Position numbers and translations under genes: made by a program. Shown here in pieces: positions 5,136 through 9,782 of a stretch of DNA of 9,782 nucleotides (position 1 is the first letter of the stretch; each line of letters starts with the position of its first letter). The stretch is from JAULZV01 sp032117135 (lineage in GTDB: Bacteria; Patescibacteriota; Minisyncoccia; Phycocordibacterales; JAACPR01), in contig JAULZV010000044.1 of the NCBI GenBank assembly GCA_032117135.1, positions 1-9,782 on the forward strand, read 5' to 3'. Under the pieces are notes generated by a model. That model worked only from the letters and a program-made list of their open reading frames with translations. It had not been told where the DNA came from and made no database searches.

Positions 5136-5810
5136 CTAACGTGATGATGAAGTTTCATCCGACATAGTGCTCATAAGCAGGGGAGTCGAACCTGACGCTG
5201 TCTCATCTGTCCTCAAAAGAGCTGTGGTGTCATCAGAAGGCGCGTCTTGGGCATCTGTACTTGATTGTGCACTTGATTGAGTAGGTGTCGCACCTGTCTC
5301 ACTCTCTCCCGCGATTGTCGCACTAATCTGAGTATCAACCTCTCCATCATGCACTGCAGTCGTTGTTGCACTCAGTGTAGTTGAAGATGTCTCGGTACTT
5401 TGTGCGATCGCCGCTACCTCAAGAGCAACCTTGGCATAATCTATTTTTGGAGTCTCACCTTGATAGACTACATCGATTTTCTGACGAACTTCCTTACCAA
5501 ATTTATCTTTGGCGTATATATCAATTATACTCATCTCACTCGAAAGCAACAACTTTTCGGTAAATTTACCTGACTCATCAATTGTGATTGGTCGTCCATT
5601 AATACTGATAAAAGACGAATGCTCAGCAATACCAGTGAGATTGAGGGTTTTGTCTTGAGTGACGATAGTATTAGTTTCGGCATTTACTTGTTCAACTACG
5701 ACTCGAGGCCCTTGAATCAAGAATCGACTATTAAACATTCCATACCCAACAATCACAAATACAATGAGTGCAACAAAGGATTTTTGGATGGGTGAAGAAT
5801 TAAAAGGCAT
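5136..5810 (-). CDS. Membrane-anchored protein with Ig-like (glucodextranase B-like) domain and Ser/Thr-rich tail
   Basis: The 224 residues divide into three parts. A short cytoplasmic start leads into one membrane helix at about 11-27 (SFVALIVFVIVGYGMFN). An extracytoplasmic beta domain at about 34-116 has the pattern L-x-G-x-A-x5-I-x-I-N-G-R-x-I-x-I-D-E-x-G-K-F, then IIDIYAKDKFGKE, as in bacterial Ig-like domains of the glucodextranase-B type. From about 139 on comes a low-complexity tail rich in Ser, Thr, Ala and Asp. The anchor and tail suggest a surface or periplasmic-side stalk protein. It lies 3 nt after ftsK and 45 nt before recA on the same strand, so it is almost surely co-transcribed with ftsK and may work in division or envelope assembly; that role is inferred from position only. 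Confidence 0.85.
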   Translation of the reverse strand: MPFNSSPIQKSFVALIVFVIVGYGMFNSRFLIQGPRVVVEQVNAETNTIVTQDKTLNLTGIAEHSSFISINGRPITIDESGKFTEKLLLSSEMSIIDIYAKDKFGKEVRQKIDVVYQGETPKIDYAKVALEVAAIAQSTETSSTTLSATTTAVHDGEVDTQISATIAGESETGATPTQSSAQSSTDAQDAPSDDTTALLRTDETASGSTPLLMSTMSDETSSSR

Positions 5811-5813
5811 ATA

Positions 5814-8021
5814 TTACATTCGGTTAAGGGCGTTTTGGTTATCTTCGGGGGTGTACTCGTTAGTTCCACCACCCATACGCACTTCACGAGGCTTTGATCC
5901 GTTCTCTGGACCAACAACACCTTGTTCTTCCAGTTGATCCATCAATCGAGCTGCACGCGCATATCCAACACCTAATTTACGTTGAATATAAGAGGTACTT
6001 CCTTTGCCAGCCGAAATAACCGCCTGCTTCGCTTCTTCAAACATATCATCAAGATCCTCGTTGCGGTCACTATCTTCGAGCGTTGCGAGGATCGAAGCGG
6101 TGCCCGTCTGCTCTTCAAGAGGGATACCTGATGTCTGCGCATCATAATTGGTTGCAAACCATTCGACTACTTTTTTGACTTCTCCTTCTGAGATAAAGGC
6201 AGACTGAATACGAATTGGTTTTGACATTTCTCCTGACATAAAGAGCATATCTCCTTGTCCAAGCAACTTTTCGGCACCAGGCATATCGAGAATAGTTCGA
6301 GAGTCAATTTGGGATGCTACTTGCAGAGCCAGTCGAGTAGGGACGTTGGCTTTGATGAGGCCTGTAATAACGTTTACGCTCGGTCGTTGAGTTGAGAGGA
6401 TGAGGTGAATACCGACTGCTCGAGACATCTGTGCAAGACGCACAATTGCAGATTCAAGCTCTCGGGGGTATGCCTGCATAATATCTGCAAGCTCGTCGAT
6501 TACCACAACAATGTATGGCATTGCAGGAGGGATTTGATCTGCTTCGATGATTTTGTTTTTAGCACTCTCCATGGCAGGTTTAACCACTGTGTCTTGATAC
6601 GATTTGATATCTCGAACCGCATATTTTTCGAGGATTCCATAGCGCCTATCCATTTCTTTCGCTGCCCATTTAAGAGAGAGGATTGCCTTTTTGGCATCGG
6701 TAATAACATTGGTCAAAAGGTGAGGGATTGTATTGTACAGGGTAAGTTCAACCCGTTTTGGGTCAATCATGATGAATTTGAGATTGTCGGGTGAGTTGCG
6801 ATACAGAAGCGACACAAGAATGGCATGAATGGTCACTGACTTACCAGACCCTGTTGCACCGGCAATGAGCATATGAGGCATTTTGGCAATGTCATTAAAA
6901 ATGGCCTGACCAGTAATTCCTTTTCCAAGACAGGTCAAAAGAGGTTTTTCAGGATTTTTGTATTCTTTACTATCGAGCATGGATCCAAGTCCAACTTTTG
7001 TTTTTTGAGTGTTTGGGATCTCAATACCTACCAGTGACTTCCCGGGGATAGGTGCTTCGACACGGATAGGGTGCGCTGCGAGGGCGAGAGCAAGGTCATT
7101 TTGCAAACCAACAATTTTGGCAAGTTTGACTCCTTCGGCAGGCTTGAGGGCGTATCGAGTCACAGATGGTCCGATTGAGATTTCGTCCATTTCAACTTCA
7201 ATACCGAAGTTGAAAAGAGTCCGCTTGATGATGTTGGCATTCGCTTTGATGTCACCAACACCTGGTCGTCCCGAATCTTTCTCGAGCAAGTTAAGGGGTG
7301 GGGGTGTAAAGGCTTTGCCTGAGGTTGCTCCAGGGAAAAAGATAAGACCACTTGATTTTTTAGGATCTTCGTCTTCATCATCTTCAGTAAGTGGTTTGGA
7401 AGCTTCTTTTGTTTTTGGAACCTCTTGTTTGTCATCTGGTTTAGGAGGTATATCTTCGACCGGAATATTGGTCTTGAGATCTCCAGCTTCTTTGAAAACT
7501 TTTTTGTCGTCTGTCGGAGCAAGATCGTCCAAAGGCACTTCTTTTTTGAAGGCTGGGATCTTGATCTTGGCTTCGAGTACAAGAAGGGTCGAAATTGCAA
7601 TCACACCGATTGTAAAGAAGATGCTGACCCATAGATCAAACATTGAGATAAGTGGATTTGCAATCAGTGCGCCAAGAGCACCTCCTTGATCTGAAATAAG
7701 ACTGACAAGGGTAAGACTTGAGATAAACAAAAACCCAGAAGCTATCACTTTAGGAGTTGCCATGTTTTCTCTGATTTCTCTCAAGAATGAAACTCCAAGC
7801 GTGATAAGAACAAGAGGAAGAAGGTAGTATCCTACTCCAAAAAGAAAATCAAATAGTTCGTATATTTTGGTTCCGACAACACCACCTTTGCCAAACGCTG
7901 CTAGTATCAGAAAAACTGAAATAAGAATAAAGACAATCGCCCAGATGGTTTCGAGTGTTTCTTCTTTGATACGAGCAACGCTTTTTTCTTTCTCTATCTC
8001 GACTTTCTTTTTTCGTCCCAT
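5814..8021 (-). CDS. ftsK: DNA translocase FtsK/SpoIIIE
   Basis: FtsK pumps chromosomal DNA at the closing septum. This 735-residue protein has a basic start (MGRKKK), four membrane segments at about 24-44, 57-80, 90-110 and 126-150, and an acidic proline-rich linker (about 155-245). The motor follows: Walker A GATGSGKS (388-395), IMIDPKRVEL (417-426), Walker B IVVVIDELAD (504-513) and LILSTQRPSVNVITG (540-554). The C-terminal gamma winged helix (about 655-716, GSTSYIQRKLGVGYARAARLMDQLEEQGVVG) reads orienting DNA sequences in the family. Length and order are those of a compact SpoIIIE/SftA-type protein with a short linker. There is no Shine-Dalgarno before ATG 8021. It is the first gene of the ftsK - Ig-like - recA cluster and diverges from the winged-helix gene at 8250. 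Confidence 0.98.
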   Translation of the reverse strand: MGRKKKVEIEKEKSVARIKEETLETIWAIVFILISVFLILAAFGKGGVVGTKIYELFDFLFGVGYYLLPLVLITLGVSFLREIRENMATPKVIASGFLFISSLTLVSLISDQGGALGALIANPLISMFDLWVSIFFTIGVIAISTLLVLEAKIKIPAFKKEVPLDDLAPTDDKKVFKEAGDLKTNIPVEDIPPKPDDKQEVPKTKEASKPLTEDDEDEDPKKSSGLIFFPGATSGKAFTPPPLNLLEKDSGRPGVGDIKANANIIKRTLFNFGIEVEMDEISIGPSVTRYALKPAEGVKLAKIVGLQNDLALALAAHPIRVEAPIPGKSLVGIEIPNTQKTKVGLGSMLDSKEYKNPEKPLLTCLGKGITGQAIFNDIAKMPHMLIAGATGSGKSVTIHAILVSLLYRNSPDNLKFIMIDPKRVELTLYNTIPHLLTNVITDAKKAILSLKWAAKEMDRRYGILEKYAVRDIKSYQDTVVKPAMESAKNKIIEADQIPPAMPYIVVVIDELADIMQAYPRELESAIVRLAQMSRAVGIHLILSTQRPSVNVITGLIKANVPTRLALQVASQIDSRTILDMPGAEKLLGQGDMLFMSGEMSKPIRIQSAFISEGEVKKVVEWFATNYDAQTSGIPLEEQTGTASILATLEDSDRNEDLDDMFEEAKQAVISAGKGSTSYIQRKLGVGYARAARLMDQLEEQGVVGPENGSKPREVRMGGGTNEYTPEDNQNALNRM

Positions 8022-8108
8022 ATGTATAAATTTTGGTCAATTATTCTTTCATGAAGTACACAGATTGGATGTTCTGCGAGTACCTTCATTGGTGCATGTA
8101 ATACCGTT

Positions 8109-8117
8109 ATTTTAGCA
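8109..8117 (-). promoter_or_regulatory. Candidate extended -10 promoter for ftsK
   Basis: The minus strand reads TGC-TAAAAT (hexamer 8109-8114). This would give a leader of about 80 nt before ATG 8021. The -35 is weak. It lies back to back with the promoter at 8177-8203. Confidence 0.35.
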
Positions 8118-8176
8118 CACAATTACCTCAAAACACTTTGTAGTATAAGGATCATGCATCAAAGACAGGATAAAAG

Positions 8177-8203
8177 TTGATTTATAAAGCAAAAAGATAT
8201 AAT
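8177..8203 (+). promoter_or_regulatory. Promoter of the winged-helix gene, overlapped by a motif variant
   Basis: Perfect -10 TATAAT (8198-8203) with TTGATT (8177-8182) 15 nt upstream, a short spacer. Predicted start is near 8210. TGTCCTATAT (8203-8212), a two-mismatch variant of the motif repeated in the downstream gene, covers the end of the -10 and the start site; ATAAAAGACA (8228-8237), one mismatch, lies in the leader. Confidence 0.5.
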
Positions 8204-8249
8204 GTCCTATATATCAGTGGTGACATCATAAAAGACATATCAACTACCT

Positions 8250-9050
8250 ATGAATAAAGGACAATCAGAAAGAGAATCAAGCATAGTCAATAAGTTCAAT
8301 GAATACAAGGAATTTATAAAGGACAGACAAGTTGAGTTCATCGTCAAAAAGATGGAGCGGATTGCATACGGCGTCTACTTGCTCTCTAACTTTATTCCAG
8401 AAGACGAGTCGCTTCATGCTGACATCAAAAAGACATCCCACACTCTTCTTAAGACCGTATCCGAATTCGTACTTTCAACAGGGATCAAGCCTGTGCAGTT
8501 TGATCGAGTACATGGGCAACTCCAATACTTGAGCTCACTTCTTTCGCTTGGCTTTATTTCAGGCTTTGTTTCGGGGTCTAATGTCGATATTCTCAAAAAC
8601 GAAATCAACTACCTCCACAAACATATCGAAGAGTTATCCACAAAGTCTGCGACCGAGAGTGCGAACATGCACTTTAAGTCCGATCTGTTTGTGGTTGGGC
8701 AAGTCAAAGTATCGCGACCCAAATCTGATCCTGTGTCCTTTATACGACAATCAACACCTCGTCCTCAGGTCAAACGCCCCGACACCCCAACTCCTGTGTC
8801 CTTTATAAAGGACACTCCCAAGACTCGAGTACCAGCAGTTTCATCATCAGATCAAGAATCCAAAGAAGACCGTGAGATAAGGATTTTGGATGTTATTCGC
8901 GATAAGCGTGTTGTCTCTATAAAGGACATTTCTTCAGTGATTTTTGATTGTAGTGAGAAGACGATCCAGCGCACTCTCCAAGCACTCATCGATAAAGGAC
9001 AAATTCGCAAAGAAGGGGAGAGAAGGTGGGCCAAGTATCAACTGATGTAA
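8250..9050 (+). CDS. Winged-helix DNA-binding protein, probable CPR-type regulator
   Basis: The 266 residues form three parts. A helical N-domain (about 12-140) contains RQVEFIVKKMERIAYGVYLL and SNFIPEDESLHADIKKTSHT; I have the impression of similar proteins in other Parcubacteria but cannot search. A Pro/Ser/Thr linker (about 150-207) carries a duplicated PVSFI(R/K) motif. The C-terminal winged helix (about 208-266) reads ILDVIRDKRVVSIKDIS, then DCSEKTIQRTLQALIDKG with the likely recognition helix, and wing IRKEGERRWAKYQL. The layout fits a regulator with N-terminal dimer or sensor domain. It diverges from ftsK and is monocistronic as far as visible. The gene contains seven copies of ATAAAGGACA, and variants cover its promoter, which suggests it binds its own DNA. 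There is no ribosome site before ATG 8250. Confidence 0.85.
   Translation: MNKGQSERESSIVNKFNEYKEFIKDRQVEFIVKKMERIAYGVYLLSNFIPEDESLHADIKKTSHTLLKTVSEFVLSTGIKPVQFDRVHGQLQYLSSLLSLGFISGFVSGSNVDILKNEINYLHKHIEELSTKSATESANMHFKSDLFVVGQVKVSRPKSDPVSFIRQSTPRPQVKRPDTPTPVSFIKDTPKTRVPAVSSSDQESKEDREIRILDVIRDKRVVSIKDISSVIFDCSEKTIQRTLQALIDKGQIRKEGERRWAKYQLM
8634..8642 (+). other. Exact DnaA-box match
   Basis: TTATCCACA matches the consensus DnaA box. It is a single exact copy inside a coding region; a variant, TTTTCCACA, is at 9150-9158. Too few for an origin by themselves. Confidence 0.35.
8796..8815. promoter_or_regulatory. Perfect 20-bp palindrome, candidate operator
   Basis: GTGTCCTTTATAAAGGACAC is fully self-complementary and joins two of the repeated 10-mers head to head with a 2-bp overlap. 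It is the form expected for a dimeric winged-helix protein. Confidence 0.7.
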
Positions 9051-9095
9051 GTGCTGTCTGTTTGAATAGTGCGTCCTCTGAGAGTGTTGTTTTTA

Positions 9096-9124
9096 TTGAC
9101 TATGTTGCTGATTAGCCGTATGAT
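9096..9124 (+). promoter_or_regulatory. Consensus-like promoter in the gap after the winged-helix gene
   Basis: -35 TTGACT (9096-9101), 17-nt spacer, -10 TATGAT (9119-9124). The predicted start, 9131, is the first base of a hairpin (TGTGG 9131-9135 with CCACA 9154-9158). Confidence 0.55.
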
Positions 9125-9130
9125 ACATGT

Positions 9131-9511
9131 TGTGGCGAACTCTCTTGAGTTTTCCACACTTTCTAGAAGATGTATCGGTAACGATGCGTATAATAGAAAG
9201 AATCCCGAACGCACACACGCAGTACGAAAGAACTTTGACAACGCAATAGCAATATCCCAAACCGCAGTAATTGCGATTGGGATGATGTGCATAATCGACG
9301 TTCGACATACTGGTACGTTTTGTGGAGACCTGCTCATCTACTACAGTATCGGTCAGTTAACGATAGACACACAGACACACAACCTCGAAGCTAATGTCAT
9401 GGTTCCTCTTCCGGGAGCCATGACTTGGTGAATATATATGGAGCATGCAAAGCAATTTGTGTACTCCAACTTGTCTCGGTTAGGCAAGGGGTGCGGGGTA
9501 CGTCCGCATCC
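9131..9511 (+). ncRNA. Candidate structured RNA, family not recognised
   Basis: A series of compact stems lies in the 597-nt gap. (1) 9131-9158: TGTGG/CCACA plus AACTC/GAGTT, loop TCTT. (2) 9170-9189: eight pairs with GTAA tetraloop. (3) 9254-9283: ATCCCAA/TTGGGAT plus CGCA/TGCG. (4) 9396-9424: 11 pairs, one G-U. (5) 9440-9467: GGAG/CTCC and seven more pairs, one mismatch, GCAA tetraloop. (6) 9470-9488: CTTGTCT/AGGCAAG. (7) 9489-9511: eight pairs, 7-nt loop. Stems 5 to 7 are nearly end to end. A promoter starts exactly at stem 1. There is no T-tract terminator. RNase P, tmRNA and SRP hallmarks were not found. Chance hairpins remain possible, and short open frames cross the region. Confidence 0.3.
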
Positions 9512-9549
9512 AAAACAAAAACACGATTTAAGTTGTAACCGACAATTTG

Positions 9550-9571
9550 AATTAATAATTAATTATTAATT
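9550..9571. repeat. 22-bp A/T-only perfect palindrome
   Basis: AATTAATAATT followed immediately by its exact complement AATTATTAATT, with no spacer. It lies 77 nt before the secreted-protein start codon and just upstream of its likely -10. Confidence 0.85.
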
Positions 9572-9598
9572 TATCAGCGAAGGGAGCGAATACGAATT

Positions 9599-9604
9599 TA
9601 TAAT
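9599..9604 (+). promoter_or_regulatory. -10 box of the secreted-protein gene
   Basis: A perfect TATAAT with predicted start near 9611 and a leader of about 37 nt. The -35 position is poor; the 22-bp A/T palindrome ends 27 nt upstream and could act as an UP-like or operator element. Confidence 0.5.
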
Positions 9605-9647
9605 AACCGTACCGCTTCTGAGCAATAAACAAAAAACTTACCAACAT

Positions 9648-9782
9648 ATGAAACTTTCAGTTAAACTAACTGGAATCGCAGCTGCATTTGCTTTCGCACT
9701 TACAGTCGCTTCTCCAGTATCAGCACAGACTGTTGCAGACCTTCAAGCTATGATTGCACAATTGCAAGCACAGCTTACCGCT
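9648..9782 (+). CDS. Secreted or surface protein, N-terminal part (runs off window)
   Basis: The first 45 codons encode a clear signal peptide: MKLSVKL, a hydrophobic core TGIAAAFAFALTVASP, and a VSA cleavage site before QTVAD, so cleavage is expected after about residue 26. The mature start TVADLQAMIAQLQAQL is a Q/L-rich amphipathic helix. In CPR genomes this pattern often opens S-layer-like or peptidoglycan-binding surface proteins; that identity is inference because the rest is outside the window. No Shine-Dalgarno is present (AAAAACTTACCAACAT before the ATG). Confidence 0.85.
   Translation, partial: MKLSVKLTGIAAAFAFALTVASPVSAQTVADLQAMIAQLQAQLTA

Larger units (their letters stand above)
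8254..9001 (+). repeat. Array of ATAAAGGACA sites inside the winged-helix gene
   Basis: Exact forward copies start at 8254, 8316, 8805, 8919 and 8992; exact reverse copies (TGTCCTTTAT) start at 8734 and 8797. Codon phase differs: in NKGQ and DKGQ contexts the site is read in one frame, in FIKD, VSFIR and VSIKD contexts in another. With equal base frequencies a given 10-mer is expected about 0.0014 times in 750 bp counting both strands. Confidence 0.9.

Noticed and set aside
4090..5139. Plus-strand open frames opposite recA
   Set aside because: RecA is complete and conserved throughout; these translations have no domain pattern.
7009..7689. 226-codon open frame antisense to ftsK
   Set aside because: Low-complexity Ser-rich translation opposite a well-supported FtsK linker and motor; no ribosome site or promoter.
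7994..8089. 31-codon minus-strand frame overlapping the start of ftsK
   Set aside because: Short, no ribosome site, and nothing beyond position to support a leader peptide.
8734..9001. CRISPR array
   Set aside because: Repeats are 10-mers with irregular spacing inside a coding gene, in both orientations, without uniform spacers or cas genes.
9069..9431. 120-codon plus frame and a 99-codon minus frame in the gap after the winged-helix gene
   Set aside because: The plus frame begins at GTG before the predicted transcription start, neither has a ribosome site, the minus frame overlaps the end of the winged-helix gene, and hydrophobic stretches mirror each other on the two strands. Kept as a caveat to the RNA proposal.
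9131..9540. RNase P RNA, tmRNA, SRP RNA or tRNA
   Set aside because: No GAGGAAAGTCC or ACAGAA core for RNase P (TATCGGTCAGTT near 9349 resembles the E. coli 3' end but without the core), no GGTTCGA T-arm or acceptor stem, no SRP GGAA/GGAAGCAGC pattern.
9438..9569. 43-codon frame MEHAKQFVYSNLSRL...
   Set aside because: Overlaps three near-contiguous hairpins and the A/T palindrome; no ribosome site, and the composition is not clearly protein-like.

Overview
The window looks like a chromosomal piece of a Patescibacteria/CPR bacterium, most likely a Parcubacteria (Paceibacteria) lineage. This is an inference from gene style: a 65-residue S18, an EF-P with a non-canonical acceptor loop, small orphan proteins, scarce Shine-Dalgarno motifs, and a terminal secreted protein with a signal peptide followed by a Q/L-rich helix. 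TGA acts as a normal stop (end of the gene at 2882-3094), so the UGA-recoding Gracilibacteria/Absconditabacteria are unlikely.

Left part (1-1246, + strand): the tail of a probable rpsF, then ssb and rpsR (the classic S6-SSB-S18 operon), closed by a strong hairpin terminator. A small PAP2-like membrane protein follows. Its extended -10 box sits right after the terminator T-run and predicts a leaderless mRNA.

Accessory part (1247-3193): two minus-strand orphan genes (1477-1965; GC-richer 2233-2559). Each ends in an elaborate terminator, and the second is followed by three hairpins in a row. The pair is flanked in direct orientation by two decayed copies of the same coding fragment (about 1291-1395 and 2712-2820). 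A small acidic plus-strand protein with a tandem six-residue repeat (2882-3094) faces efp across a shared 14-bp terminator.

Core part (3194-8021, - strand): efp; then, beyond a terminator and an 18-bp perfect hairpin, an ftsK - Ig-like membrane protein - recA cluster read right to left. ftsK and the Ig-like gene are 3 nt apart; recA follows after 45 nt with its own likely -10. This links chromosome pumping, an anchored surface/division protein and recombination.

Right part (8022-9782, + strand): diverging from ftsK is a 266-residue winged-helix protein. Its gene carries seven exact copies of ATAAAGGACA, in two codon phases and both orientations, one pair forming a perfect 20-bp palindrome. 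Weaker variants lie around its promoter. This is the most striking signal in the window and suggests an autoregulatory or DNA-architectural site array. The 597-nt gap after it has a good promoter whose predicted start coincides with the first base of a series of compact hairpins, two with GNRA tetraloops, so a novel structured RNA is possible. The window ends inside a secreted protein gene preceded by a 22-bp A/T-only palindrome.
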